DNA of 64,000 nt from an uncultured Bacteroidota bacterium (GCA_902586435.1 CACIHJ010000005.1:1-64000), one strand, 5' to 3'. Counted from the stretch's first letter, positions 16,402 to 25,370 are shown. Notes: generated by a model not told the origin, from the letters alone. Program-made: numbers and translations.

Positions 16402-16842
16402 ATGTATTCAATACAAGTCGATGATAATATTATTGTAGGTATTAAAGAAATAGAAGTTGATATAGTTATGCCTCATGAAAAGGTACTCCTAGATAAAAAA
16501 GAAATATTAAAAAATAATTTAAAATATAAAGATGAGTACCTAATAATCTCTACAATACTTGTTTGTAGTAACTCTAATATGATAATTGATGGTCATCATA
16601 GGTATGCTGCACTTAAGGAGTTAGGATATAAAAAAATCCCTGTTACTTTAATAAATTATTTTTCAGATAAGATTATGACAGATAAAGATAACAGTCTTTT
16701 AAAAGAAGATATTATTAAGCACTCTGAGACAGGAAATCTATATGAGCCAAAGAGTACAAAGCATCTTATTTTTTGTAATGAATCGAAAAAATGGCATCCT
16801 ATTACACTTGTTTCATCCCTATATAATTTATCATTAAAATAG
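16402..16842 (+). CDS. Stand-alone ParB/SerK-like domain protein
   Basis: 146 residues. The core V-D-I-V-M-P-H-E-K-V, the strand I-I-S-T-I-L-V-C and the hallmark I-I-D-G-H-H-R-Y-A-A-L-K-E-L-G-Y belong to the ParB/sulfiredoxin-like fold. The D-G-H-H-R variant is typical of free-serine-kinase (SerK)-like members, not partition ParB, and no DNA-binding HTH follows. A kinase or nucleotide-using role is therefore possible but unproven. It lies between the TIGR02206 membrane protein and a ThuA protein. Confidence 0.65.
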   Translation: MYSIQVDDNIIVGIKEIEVDIVMPHEKVLLDKKEILKNNLKYKDEYLIISTILVCSNSNMIIDGHHRYAALKELGYKKIPVTLINYFSDKIMTDKDNSLLKEDIIKHSETGNLYEPKSTKHLIFCNESKKWHPITLVSSLYNLSLK

Positions 16843-16847
16843 ATGTA

Positions 16848-17585
16848 ATGAGACTATTAATTGTGTTTATTCCATTTCTTTTATTTCTCCCTAAAAAAGA
16901 TTTGGATTGTTTAAACTGTTCAGATGATAACAAATTCTCTGTTCTAGTTATAACTGAAACAAATGGTTTCAAGCATAAATCAATAAATGCAGGCCTATAT
17001 TTAATTAAACAATTGGGGAATGAAAATAAGTTTAATGTATACTCATCGAATAACTCTGATTCTATAACAGCTAAAAACCTTGAGAATATTAGTTCAATTA
17101 TATTCTTAAACACTTCAGGAGATATTCTAAATTTAAAACAACAAGAAGTTATGGAGGAGTTTATTAAAGAAGGAAAAGGTTTTGTTGGAATCCACTCGGC
17201 AACTGACACAGAATATGATTGGGATTGGTATGGAGGTCTTGTTGGAGCTTATTTTAAAAGTCACCCTATAGGCACTGCCAAGGCAAAAATTAATACAATT
17301 ATTAGTGAGCATATATCAACAAAACATTTAGAAAAAGAATGGGAAATAAGAGATGAGTGGTATAACTTTTATAATATCAACCCAAACATTAATATTCTAC
17401 TTAATCTTGATGAGACTTCATATAGAGGGGGAAAGCATGGTCAGAATCACCCAATTACATGGTTTCATGAATATAGTGGTGGAAGATCTTTCTATACTGG
17501 GTTAGGTCATTTAGTTGGAACATATTCAGATGAAAGATTTATAGATATATTAAGGGGTGGAATCTTGTATGCATCTGGAGAATAA
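16848..17585 (+). CDS. ThuA-domain protein (class I amidotransferase-like)
   Basis: 245 residues with an N-terminal hydrophobic signal. The ThuA fold is clear: V-L-V-I-T-E-T-N-G-F-K-H near the start, G-K-G-F-V-G-I-H-S-A-T-D-T in the middle (the position of the nucleophile elbow in amidotransferases is replaced by His-Ser), W-Y-G-G-L-V-G-A-Y-F and W-F-H-E-Y-S-G-G-R-S-F-Y-T-G-L-G-H at the end. ThuA proteins take part in sugar (trehalose and related) use. A sugar porter follows 15 bases downstream, supporting a carbohydrate role. Confidence 0.85.
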   Translation: MRLLIVFIPFLLFLPKKDLDCLNCSDDNKFSVLVITETNGFKHKSINAGLYLIKQLGNENKFNVYSSNNSDSITAKNLENISSIIFLNTSGDILNLKQQEVMEEFIKEGKGFVGIHSATDTEYDWDWYGGLVGAYFKSHPIGTAKAKINTIISEHISTKHLEKEWEIRDEWYNFYNINPNINILLNLDETSYRGGKHGQNHPITWFHEYSGGRSFYTGLGHLVGTYSDERFIDILRGGILYASGE

Positions 17586-17589
17586 TTAT

Positions 17590-17597
17590 TAGATTAG
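17590..17597 (+). promoter_or_regulatory. -7-like box TAGATTAG before the sugar porter
   Basis: TAGATTAG ends 3 bases before the ATG at 17601, the spacing seen at several other plus-strand genes here. A transcript from it would be leaderless or nearly so. Confidence 0.4.
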
Positions 17598-17600
17598 AGT

Positions 17601-18917
17601 ATGAATAGATTAACTAAGTGGTCATTAACTGCTGCTCTTGCAGGTTTTCTTTTTGGATTTGATACTGTTGTAATATCTGGTGCAGATCAAAAGCTTCAAC
17701 TCTTATGGAATTCAACTGATATTTTTCATGGTTCAGTGGTTATGGCAATGGCTCTATGGGGAACAGTTGTAGGAGCTATATTCGGTGGAATACCAACTAG
17801 AAAAATTGGTAGGAAGAAAACATTGTTGTGGATTGGTATTTTTTATACTCTTTCTGCAATTGGATCAGCATTGGCTAATGATCCAATCACATTTGCTATA
17901 TTTAGATTTATAGGTGGAATAGGGGTAGGGATATCAGGAATAGCTGCCCCAGCATATATCTCAGAAATTGCTCCTGCAAAAAGTAGAGGTAGACTTGTTG
18001 GACTCTACCAATTCAATTTAGTTGTTGGAATATTAATTGCATTTTTATCAAATTATCTTTTGAGTGGCCTTGGAGAAAATGATTGGAGATATATGATGGG
18101 TATTGAAGCTCTGCCTGCATTTTTATACACAGTATTAGTTTTATCAATTCCAAAAAGTCCAAGATGGCTTTATTTAAATAATCAACAAGATGAAGCAGAA
18201 AAAATAATAAGGGATGCATACTCAGAAAATGATGCAGATGAATTAATTAGAGAAATAATAAAAGATAAAGAGTCAAGTGTTAAATCAGAATCAATTTTTC
18301 AAAAGAAGTATAGTTTTATATTAATGCTAGCCTTTTTAGTTGCAGCTTTTAATCAATTTTCTGGTATTAATGCATTTTTGTATTATGCACCTAGAATATT
18401 TGAGGAAGGTGGTCTTGGTCAGAGTGCAGCATTATTAAGTAGTGTTGGTATTGGTCTAACGAATGTCATCTTTACATTTATAGGTATTAGTCTAATTGAT
18501 AAGCTTGGTAGAAAAATTTTGATGTATATAGGTTCAATAGGATATATAATCTCACTCACCCTGATAAGCCTATCATTTATTCTTGATTGGGGCGGTATAG
18601 CACTTCCTATTTTTCTTTTTCTCTTTATTGCATCTCATGCAATTGGACAAGGAGCTATAATTTGGGTATATATTTCTGAAATATTTCCAAATCATATTAG
18701 AAGTTATGGCCAATCATTCGGAGTTTCTACTCACTGGGTTTTAGCTGCTATAATACCATCATTTATTCCATTTTTATTTGGTTGGATAGGACCAGGGATT
18801 GTATTTGCATTTTTTGCTTTTATGATGATTCTACAATTACTCTTTACTCATTTTATAATGCCAGAGACAAAAGGTGTATCTCTTGAGGAGTTAAGTAAAA
18901 AGTTAATTAGAAATTAA
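17601..18917 (+). CDS. Sugar porter, major facilitator superfamily
   Basis: 438 residues with 12 predicted spans. Sugar-porter signatures are present: G-F-L-F-G-F-D-T-V-V-I-S-G in span 1, R-K-I-G-R-K-K-T-L between spans 2 and 3, P-K-S-P-R-W-L at the end of the first half, N-Q-F-S-G-I-N-A in span 7, and the closing P-E-T-K-G-V-S-L-E-E-L. It likely imports a hexose or pentose by proton symport in the inner membrane. The ThuA gene upstream fits shared sugar use. Confidence 0.9.
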   Translation: MNRLTKWSLTAALAGFLFGFDTVVISGADQKLQLLWNSTDIFHGSVVMAMALWGTVVGAIFGGIPTRKIGRKKTLLWIGIFYTLSAIGSALANDPITFAIFRFIGGIGVGISGIAAPAYISEIAPAKSRGRLVGLYQFNLVVGILIAFLSNYLLSGLGENDWRYMMGIEALPAFLYTVLVLSIPKSPRWLYLNNQQDEAEKIIRDAYSENDADELIREIIKDKESSVKSESIFQKKYSFILMLAFLVAAFNQFSGINAFLYYAPRIFEEGGLGQSAALLSSVGIGLTNVIFTFIGISLIDKLGRKILMYIGSIGYIISLTLISLSFILDWGGIALPIFLFLFIASHAIGQGAIIWVYISEIFPNHIRSYGQSFGVSTHWVLAAIIPSFIPFLFGWIGPGIVFAFFAFMMILQLLFTHFIMPETKGVSLEELSKKLIRN

Positions 18918-18936
18918 TTAATTTTATAAAAAAAAG

Positions 18937-19095
18937 ATGAGTAGTAAATATTTTTCAAATAGACTTGATGATCAAAAAACAAAAGGTAAACGTCAAGTTA
19001 AAGGTTCTAAAAAAAATACCAACAAAAAGATACAATCAAAAGGTGTCGGAAAATCAAATATGTCTGGTATTAGAAAGGTTGGCAGAGGAAATTAA
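18937..19095 (+). CDS. Small highly basic protein
   Basis: 52 codons starting M-S-S-K-Y-F-S-N-R-L-D and then very rich in Lys, Arg, Gly and Ser (K-G-K-R-Q-V-K-G-S-K-K-N-T-N-K-K), ending I-R-K-V-G-R-G-N. No membrane span. The composition suggests a disordered nucleic-acid or ribosome-binding protein; the M-S-S-K-Y-F start and closing R-G motif resemble small conserved proteins I recall from flavobacteria, without a family name. It sits 20 bases after the sugar porter. Confidence 0.65.
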   Translation: MSSKYFSNRLDDQKTKGKRQVKGSKKNTNKKIQSKGVGKSNMSGIRKVGRGN

Positions 19096-19110
19096 TTAAA
19101 CTAATTAAGT

Positions 19111-20064
19111 ATGCTCAGACTAATCTTGATTTTTCTAATAGTCCTTGGCTGTTCCAGAAATGAAGATAATTTAAACGAGAAGATTTCGAATAAGGATTTC
19201 TCAGAAGAGAATTTCTCATATTATGAAGGTCTTTCAAATTTTAATATTGTCCATGATGGCTATAGAAGAGAGTATTTTATTTATATACCTCCAAATATTG
19301 AATCACGAGAAAATCTTCCTGTAATTTTTAATTTCCATGGCTACTCAGGTCAAGCACAGCAATTTTTTAACATGACTGATTTAAGAGGTATAGCAAACGA
19401 AAATGGAGTTGTGTTAGTTTATCCTCAGGGTGCTCCATTAGATGGAGGAGCTTCTCACTGGAATGCTGCACCTCTTAACTCCTTAACACCATCATTTGTG
19501 AATAAAAGTAATATGAAAGATCTAGACTTTTTTTTAGCATTACTAGATGAGGTTAATCAAAATAATATACTTGATCTAAATAGAGTATATGCAATAGGAT
19601 ATTCAAATGGAGGTATGTTTTCTCACTTTTTAGCATGTAACACAAATAATATTTTTGCAGCAATAGGCGACGTAGCTGGAACTATGTTGGAAGCTACATA
19701 CAATAACTGCAATCCTTCATCACCTATTCCAGTTTTAAAAATACATGGAACATCAGATCCTGTGGTTGCTTATAATGGATTTGAGCAGGAAGGATTCAAA
19801 ACTGTGGACGAAGTAATAAATTTCTGGAGATCTAACAATAATTCAAATGGAGAAGTAATTTTTGATGATCTTGGTAATAGTCAATCTTTTAATAATCAAG
19901 TAGGATTTGAGAAATATACATATGAATCAAATGAGAATAATTCTTCTATAGTTCATTACAAAATGGTAAGAGGAGGACATTGGTGGGATTATAGTCTTGA
20001 CGATAATCTAAAAACCAGTAGATTACTATGGGATTTTTTTAAAAATCATACTAAAAGTGATTAA
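19111..20064 (+). CDS. PHB-depolymerase-family esterase, lipoprotein
   Basis: 317 residues with lipobox V-L-G-C (Cys14). The esterase family is shown by F-N-F-H-G-Y-S-G (oxyanion region, 73-80), V-Y-P-Q-G, the nucleophile Ser165 in I-G-Y-S-N-G-G, Asp in H-G-T-S-D-P-V-V and His in G-G-H-W-W. Members (LpqC-like) split polyhydroxyalkanoates, feruloyl or other esters of polysaccharides. The lipid anchor places it in the envelope, possibly at the surface. An SGNH hydrolase gene follows 11 bases later. Confidence 0.85.
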   Translation: MLRLILIFLIVLGCSRNEDNLNEKISNKDFSEENFSYYEGLSNFNIVHDGYRREYFIYIPPNIESRENLPVIFNFHGYSGQAQQFFNMTDLRGIANENGVVLVYPQGAPLDGGASHWNAAPLNSLTPSFVNKSNMKDLDFFLALLDEVNQNNILDLNRVYAIGYSNGGMFSHFLACNTNNIFAAIGDVAGTMLEATYNNCNPSSPIPVLKIHGTSDPVVAYNGFEQEGFKTVDEVINFWRSNNNSNGEVIFDDLGNSQSFNNQVGFEKYTYESNENNSSIVHYKMVRGGHWWDYSLDDNLKTSRLLWDFFKNHTKSD

Positions 20065-20075
20065 ATTGAATTAAT

Positions 20076-21218
20076 ATGGATAAAAGACTAATTGTTAAAA
20101 TACTGATTATACTCGTTCCCTTAGAACTTTTATTATGGTATCATGTATTTAATAATTCAGAAGGAACATCTGATAATAATTTAGAAGAAATATCTGATAT
20201 TAGATATTATGGTAAGGATTTCTTTTTACTTGAAGGAACTGAGATTGCAGATTCTCTTAAAGAAAGTCGTTATGATAGATTACCATTATCTTTAAAAAAT
20301 GTTGTAAGAGAGCCTGTTTGGAATTTATCAAAATCTTCTGCAGGAATGTCAATTAGATTTTTATCTAATACTACCTCTATCAATGTTAAATGGACTGTTC
20401 TAAATAATAACAAGATGCCTCATATGCCTGAGTCAGGAATAAAAGGAGTTGATTTATATTTTAATAATAACGGTAAATTTCAATACTTAAATACAGCTAT
20501 ACCATCAGGTATTGAAAATGAGTTTCTATTGATGCAAAATATGTCCAATGAAATGAGGGAGTACAAAATGTTTTTGCCTCTATATGATGGATTAGTTAGC
20601 ATTGAAATAGGGATTGACTCAGATAGTCAGATTCTTAAGGCTGATAAAAATATGGCTAAGCCTATAATATTTTATGGAACAAGTATAACCCAAGGTTGCT
20701 GCGCTAGTCGTCCAGGAATGGTTCACACTAATATTATTTCAAGAAAACTAAATGTCGATGTAATTAATTTTGGTTTTAGTGGAAATGGCATGATGGAGAA
20801 CCCAATTAATGAGCTGATCTCTGAATCTGATCCCCTTTTATATGTAATCGAATGTTTACCAAATATGTCATCAGAACAGGTTACTGAGAGAACAGTACCT
20901 CTAGTTAAAACAATACGTGAAAAACATTCAAAAACTCCAATAATTCTTGTTGAGAATTTTATATATGATAGATCTGTTTTGGATATGGAAGATGATGAAA
21001 TGATAACCAACAAGAATAAAGCTCTAAGAGATGAATATATAGAATTGATAAATAGTGGTTATGATTATGTTTATTATGTAGAAGGAGATAATGCCAATGG
21101 AGAAGACTATGAGGGGACAAATGACACAGTTCACTTTAATGACCTTGGATATATGAGATATGCAGATTATTTAATAGGTAAATTTGTAGAATTTGGATTA
21201 ATAAACTTAACGGATTAA
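20076..21218 (+). CDS. SGNH/GDSL hydrolase with N-terminal accessory domain
   Basis: 380 residues with an N-terminal hydrophobic anchor (I-L-I-I-L-V-P-L-E-L-L-L). After a beta-rich N-terminal domain (about 60-190), the SGNH domain starts: I-F-Y-G-T-S-I-T-Q-G with Ser203, F-G-F-S-G-N-G block III and the catalytic Asp/His region N-D-T-V-H-F-N-D-L-G. Such enzymes deacetylate or de-esterify carbohydrates. Its stop meets the start of the next gene with no gap, so the genes 20076-22812 are probably one operon. Confidence 0.85.
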   Translation: MDKRLIVKILIILVPLELLLWYHVFNNSEGTSDNNLEEISDIRYYGKDFFLLEGTEIADSLKESRYDRLPLSLKNVVREPVWNLSKSSAGMSIRFLSNTTSINVKWTVLNNNKMPHMPESGIKGVDLYFNNNGKFQYLNTAIPSGIENEFLLMQNMSNEMREYKMFLPLYDGLVSIEIGIDSDSQILKADKNMAKPIIFYGTSITQGCCASRPGMVHTNIISRKLNVDVINFGFSGNGMMENPINELISESDPLLYVIECLPNMSSEQVTERTVPLVKTIREKHSKTPIILVENFIYDRSVLDMEDDEMITNKNKALRDEYIELINSGYDYVYYVEGDNANGEDYEGTNDTVHFNDLGYMRYADYLIGKFVEFGLINLTD

Positions 21219-21563
21219 ATGAGAAAACTTTTAATATTATTAATAATTAGTCAATTTGCATATTCACAAGAATATAAGATAACTAATGTAAATGGTTGGA
21301 ATGCAAGACTTTTTAATAGTAAAGTAATGATTAAGGATGATACTATATCATTCACCTACAGAAAAAGACCTCCTGCTCATGTAAAGATTTCTAGTACTGA
21401 AATGAAAAATGAGAAAAAATATTTTTATGCACAAGTTGAATCTCCTCTTGAGGAATCATATTATATCCTTTATAATGATGGTAGGAAGACTATTTTAGAG
21501 AACTATATGATAGTTAATGGTGAAAATATAGAAATAAAAATGCGACTATCTAAAATTGATTAA
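21219..21563 (+). CDS. Small exported protein of unknown function
   Basis: 114 residues with a signal peptide (M-R-K-L-L-I-L-L-I-I, cleavage near A-Y-S-Q). The mature part is mostly beta-strand-like with many Lys and Glu residues; no motif recognised. It is embedded in a compact operon (0 bases after the SGNH hydrolase, 2 bases before the nitroreductase), which supports its being real. Confidence 0.7.
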   Translation: MRKLLILLIISQFAYSQEYKITNVNGWNARLFNSKVMIKDDTISFTYRKRPPAHVKISSTEMKNEKKYFYAQVESPLEESYYILYNDGRKTILENYMIVNGENIEIKMRLSKID

Positions 21564-21565
21564 AC

Positions 21566-22120
21566 ATGGAAAAAGATATAATTAATAAAATTATTAGGAA
21601 TAGAAAATCAGTTTACCCAAAAGACTACTCAAAAAAAGAAATACCAAAGAAATTAATTGAAGAAGTTCTTATAAATGCTAATCATGCTCCAACCCATAGG
21701 TTAACTCAACCATGGTTTTTTAAGGTTTATGAAAAAAGTTCAAAAGAAAAACTTTGTTGGTTAATAAGTCAGATAGATAGTTCAAAATATTCTCCTACAA
21801 AAATTCAAAAATATATTGACAAGATTAATCAATCTGATACTGTAATATCAGTCTTTATGAATAGGGATAAGCAGAATCGTCTTCCTGAATGGGAGGAAAT
21901 TGCAGCTGTCTCTATGGCTGTTCAAAATATGTGGCTAACTTGTTATGCAAATAATATTGGATGCTACTTAAGCACTCCTGGATTTAAAGATGAATATGGT
22001 AAATTGATTGGTCTAGAAGAGAATGAAAGATCACTTGGTTTTTTCTTCATGGGCAGCTTTGATCATAAAGAATCAAAAAAAAATAGAGATGACATTAATG
22101 CTAAAGTAGAATGGATATAA
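21566..22120 (+). CDS. Nitroreductase family protein
   Basis: 184 residues. FMN-binding features of the family are visible: R-N-R-K-S-V-Y near the N-terminus, A-N-H-A-P-T-H-R-L-T-Q-P-W with the phosphate-contacting region, A-A-V-S-M-A-V-Q-N-M-W-L and the G-C-Y-L-S-T-P-G segment near the C-terminus. It likely reduces nitro-compounds or quinones with NAD(P)H in the cytoplasm; the short YdjA-type length fits. Operon partner of the LOG-family gene 11 bases on. Confidence 0.85.
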   Translation: MEKDIINKIIRNRKSVYPKDYSKKEIPKKLIEEVLINANHAPTHRLTQPWFFKVYEKSSKEKLCWLISQIDSSKYSPTKIQKYIDKINQSDTVISVFMNRDKQNRLPEWEEIAAVSMAVQNMWLTCYANNIGCYLSTPGFKDEYGKLIGLEENERSLGFFFMGSFDHKESKKNRDDINAKVEWI

Positions 22121-22131
22121 AAACGTGAAAT

Positions 22132-22812
22132 ATGAAAAATAAAAAATGGGAATTTACTAAACCTAAGAAGGATAACTCTTGGTCAATATTCAAAATAATG
22201 GGAGAGTTTGTAGAGGGATATGAAAAATTAAGCGCTATAGGTCCTTGTATATCTTTTTTTGGATCTGCTAGAACTAAAGCTGATAACAAATATTACAAAC
22301 TTGCAGAAGAAATTGCTTCTGAAATTGTTGGTAGGGGTTATGGGGTAATAACAGGTGGAGGGCCTGGTATTATGGAAGCTGCTAATAAAGGCGCTAAAGA
22401 GAATAAAGGTAAGTCTGTTGGTCTATGTATCGATCTGCCTTTTGAAGTACCCAACAAGTTTATAGACGAAGACAAACTCTTAAAGTTTGATTATTTCTTT
22501 GTTAGAAAAGTTATGTTTATTAGATACTCTCAAGGATTTGTTGTTATGCCTGGAGGGTTTGGAACCTTAGATGAAGTTTTTGAAGCGGCAACCTTAATCC
22601 AAACCAAAGAAGCTGAAAAGTTTCCAATAATCTTAGTATGTTCTGAATATTGGGGCGGAATAGTTGATTGGATAGAAAAAACTATGCTTTTAGAAAATAA
22701 TCATATAAGTAAAGAAGATTTAAGTTTACTTAGAATTGCTGACACAAAAGAGGAGGTAATAAGTATTCTTGAAGAGTTTCATAATAATTATGAATTTGGT
22801 CCTAATTTTTAA
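22132..22812 (+). CDS. LOG family protein (nucleotide 5'-monophosphate phosphoribohydrolase)
   Basis: 226 residues with both LOG signatures: G-G-G-P-G-I-M-E-A-A-N-K-G-A and P-G-G-F-G-T-L-D-E-V-F-E. These enzymes remove ribose-phosphate from nucleoside monophosphates, including cytokinin precursors. The longer N-terminal part (P-C-I-S-F-F-G-S-A-R) is typical of TIGR00730. It ends the 20076-22812 gene set and overlaps the stop of the opposing SGNH-like lipoprotein gene by 4 bases. Confidence 0.9.
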   Translation: MKNKKWEFTKPKKDNSWSIFKIMGEFVEGYEKLSAIGPCISFFGSARTKADNKYYKLAEEIASEIVGRGYGVITGGGPGIMEAANKGAKENKGKSVGLCIDLPFEVPNKFIDEDKLLKFDYFFVRKVMFIRYSQGFVVMPGGFGTLDEVFEAATLIQTKEAEKFPIILVCSEYWGGIVDWIEKTMLLENNHISKEDLSLLRIADTKEEVISILEEFHNNYEFGPNF

Positions 22813-23582
22813 AATATAACTTCATCCGATATTTGCTGAAGAAAAGTTAGAACTTCATCCTCTACTATACTGTAATATATATCTACTCCCTTATTATCTA
22901 ATCCCTTGTATCTTTTCGATAAATTTAGTGATGATTGAGAGCTTATATGAGAAAAAATAATACAGCTAGCTAGATATGATCCATTTGAGTTTGGATGTTT
23001 ATTATCTTCCATTAATAGGTTGTACTCGGGATATTTGTCATTAAAAAGCCTAAATGCTCTCCCTACAGGTATGATTCTAGTAGCAGTTCCATCAATTATC
23101 TCTTTAATGCTCTCTTCTATTGGATATTCTTCATTATTAATATTGAACTGTTCAATTGATTCATACATCCATGTTGAAAAGAAATGGACTTGAGTAGTTC
23201 CTGGTATTAATGAAGTAATTTGACCAAAATAAAATTCTGTTTCGTTAGGATCAGTTAGAGGTCTAGTGCTGTGCTCTTGAATTATTATGTGATCAAAAGT
23301 TTCAGTTTCAAGAATTGACTTTAAATCTGGATTATTCCATAATATTTCTAAAGTTGCAGAGGGCACTGTGAAATGTTTTACATCCCAATTTAATCCTCTT
23401 TCTATAGACATCTTTTCAACTTGAGAAGGAAGGTTCCAATAAAAAGTGAAACTATTTCCAATAAATAGTATTTTTTCATTTATTATTTCAAATGGAAAAG
23501 ACCCAGTGTCTTCAGTTGACAATTCTGTCGCATTAGAGCATGAGATAAATACTAAAATTGTTAAATACTTTAAAAACTTCAT
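22809..23582 (-). CDS. SGNH-like lipoprotein
   Basis: 257 residues with lipobox F-I-S-C. The SGNH hydrolase pattern starts with I-L-F-I-G-N-S-F-T (block I with Ser), a mid-block I-I-I-Q-E-H-S and a C-terminal K-H-P-N-S-N-G-S region supplying the His. It resembles the DUF4886-type family. An ester hydrolase in the envelope is likely, but the substrate is unknown. Convergent with the LOG gene; a small beta-barrel-like gene lies 3 bases upstream on the same strand. Confidence 0.75.
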   Translation of the reverse strand: MKFLKYLTILVFISCSNATELSTEDTGSFPFEIINEKILFIGNSFTFYWNLPSQVEKMSIERGLNWDVKHFTVPSATLEILWNNPDLKSILETETFDHIIIQEHSTRPLTDPNETEFYFGQITSLIPGTTQVHFFSTWMYESIEQFNINNEEYPIEESIKEIIDGTATRIIPVGRAFRLFNDKYPEYNLLMEDNKHPNSNGSYLASCIIFSHISSQSSLNLSKRYKGLDNKGVDIYYSIVEDEVLTFLQQISDEVIF

Positions 23583-23585
23583 ATG

Positions 23586-24041
23586 TTAATGATGCATTTT
23601 CATCTTTTTCCCTAGGTTAAAAATAGGAGTCATTATGCCAATGGTTTTCATCATTTCTGATTGATTGTAAAAAATTTTGAGTTTTCTATTTTTAAAAAGT
23701 TTAAAATCAATTCCAATGTATGGTTCTGAATCCATACTTGAACTATGCATCTCCATATGATCCATTTTCCCCATTTCGTGAGTCATTATTCCAGCTGCAA
23801 CATTAAATCTACCTAAATTGTATTTCACATTGTACATTATCTCGTAATCACCATCTACATCAAATGGTGTAATCATAACTCCAGCACCTAATGTAACTTT
23901 TGGCAGTATCATATAATTGATACCCACTCCTAATTTGGAGATATCGTTTTCTAAATCCATTGCACCAGATACACCAACATGTGCTTGTGAGTATATGCTC
24001 AAAGAAAATAAAGTAAAAAGCAAGGTTAATAATTTTTTCAT
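23586..24041 (-). CDS. Small beta-barrel-like exported protein with Met/His-rich loop
   Basis: 151 residues with a signal peptide (cleavage near I-Y-S-Q). Alternating strand segments such as V-G-I-N-Y-M-I-L, V-T-L-G-A-G-V-M-I and F-N-V-A-A-G-I-M-T suggest an eight-stranded outer-membrane barrel. One loop, M-G-K-M-D-H-M-E-M-H-S, and the C-terminus K-K-M-K-M-H-H are rich in Met and His and may bind a soft metal such as copper; this is inference. Function unknown. Likely transcribed with the SGNH-like gene 3 bases downstream. Confidence 0.65.
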   Translation of the reverse strand: MKKLLTLLFTLFSLSIYSQAHVGVSGAMDLENDISKLGVGINYMILPKVTLGAGVMITPFDVDGDYEIMYNVKYNLGRFNVAAGIMTHEMGKMDHMEMHSSSMDSEPYIGIDFKLFKNRKLKIFYNQSEMMKTIGIMTPIFNLGKKMKMHH

Positions 24042-24126
24042 ATCTTTTTTTTATAAATGTAAGGCTCTAATTATAGATACTAAAATAATATTTTGTTAAA
24101 TAAATTATAATAGAATAATCATTTTT

Positions 24127-24134
24127 TATATTAG
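24127..24134 (+). promoter_or_regulatory. -7-like box TATATTAG
   Basis: TATATTAG ends 4 bases before the ATG of the TPR lipoprotein gene at 24139; one of a repeated set of such boxes close to starts. Confidence 0.45.
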
Positions 24135-24138
24135 ATAT

Positions 24139-25041
24139 ATGAGAAGACTTTTCCTAGTTACTTTTTTGATAATATTTTCTTGTGATTCTTCCAATAATTT
24201 AAAGAATCCTATACAAACTATAGAGGCAATAACATTGTTAGGAGATACTCTAAGAAGTCCCGAAATAGAAAATGGAAAATCATTTGATCAATTTAAATCA
24301 GCACAAATCACCTACTTTGATAATAAAAATAGTGCTGAAGCTTTAATCTGGTATGGGCGAAGGGCAGCTTATCTAGGATACTATAAAGAAGCTATTAAGC
24401 TTTTCACTATAGGAATAGAAACTCACCCTAATGATGCTCGCTTTTATCGTCACAGAGGTCATAGGTATATTTCTACCCGACAATATGATAATGCAATAAG
24501 TGATTTTGAAAAAGCAGTAAAATTAATTGATCAAAAGGCAGATCAAGTAGAACCTGATGGTTTGCCAAATGCAAAAAATATCCCCCTAAGCACACTTCAT
24601 GGTAATATATGGTATCATCTTGGACTTGCGTATTATCTTAAAAATGACATGGATAATTCGCTTAAAGCGTTCAGTAATAGAAGTGTTGCTCATAAATACG
24701 ATGACAATATTGTTTCAAGTGGTCACTGGTTATATATGATCTATAGAAGGCTAAATAAAATTGAAGAATCCGTTAATGTTTTAAATGAAGTTGATAAAGA
24801 CATGGATATAATAGAAAATATGAGTTATCATCAAACATGTTTATTCTACAAAGGTGTACTTCAGGAGTCTGAAATGGTAATTGATGAGGTTGCTTTATAT
24901 AGTCTAGCTAACTGGTATGTATATGAAAAAAAAGATATCTTAAAAGCTAAGCAATATTACCAAGAATTACTTAGTACAGGAAACCCCTACTCATTTGCTT
25001 ATATAGCTGGAGAATCTGACTGGTCTAGACTATTTGAATAA
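24139..25041 (+). CDS. TPR-repeat lipoprotein
   Basis: 300 residues with lipobox I-F-S-C (Cys15). Tetratricopeptide repeats are recognisable: A-L-I-W-Y-G-R-R-A-A-Y-L-G-Y-Y-K-E-A-I, D-A-R-F-Y-R-H-R-G-H-R-Y-I-S-T-R-Q-Y-D-N-A-I-S-D-F (in pieces) and L-G-L-A-Y-Y-L-K-N-D. TPRs serve as protein-protein docking surfaces. An envelope scaffold role is likely; the partner is unknown. It stands alone on the plus strand, with a -7-like box next to its ATG. Confidence 0.8.
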   Translation: MRRLFLVTFLIIFSCDSSNNLKNPIQTIEAITLLGDTLRSPEIENGKSFDQFKSAQITYFDNKNSAEALIWYGRRAAYLGYYKEAIKLFTIGIETHPNDARFYRHRGHRYISTRQYDNAISDFEKAVKLIDQKADQVEPDGLPNAKNIPLSTLHGNIWYHLGLAYYLKNDMDNSLKAFSNRSVAHKYDDNIVSSGHWLYMIYRRLNKIEESVNVLNEVDKDMDIIENMSYHQTCLFYKGVLQESEMVIDEVALYSLANWYVYEKKDILKAKQYYQELLSTGNPYSFAYIAGESDWSRLFE

Positions 25042-25061
25042 AACTTTATAGTAAATAGGTT

Positions 25062-25298
25062 CTAATCAGATTCGATATCTAAAATCGTATCATTGTTTTT
25101 AATAATCAATATTCTATCATTAGTTATATTAACTCTATCGGAGTAGTTTTTGTTTTTGTATGAATCTATAATGTCAATTTTATAATTCCCATCACTGAAT
25201 TCATTTATTATAGTTGTTGAAATTACTAAAACAGCTAAAAGTTTAAAAATTAGAAGTGATAGAGCAATTATACCTAAAATTTGTAGAGTTTTTTTCAT
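25062..25298 (-). CDS. Small membrane-anchored protein
   Basis: 78 residues: an N-terminal membrane span (I-L-G-I-I-A-L-S-L-L-I-F-K-L-L-A-V-L-V-I) and a polar tail of about 45 residues rich in Asp, Asn and Ile, probably outside the cytoplasm. No cleavage site is evident. No family recognised. Confidence 0.55.
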   Translation of the reverse strand: MKKTLQILGIIALSLLIFKLLAVLVISTTIINEFSDGNYKIDIIDSYKNKNYSDRVNITNDRILIIKNNDTILDIESD

Positions 25299-25370
25299 AC
25301 TGCAATATAGTTATTAGGATTTTATAATTGAAAAATTTTTAAAAAAACAAAACCTAGAGCCGAATTATTT

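Noticed and set aside
16802-17209. Minus-strand frame opposite the ThuA gene
   Set aside because: The plus-strand ThuA protein is clear by motif; the opposite frame is low-complexity and without a start signal.
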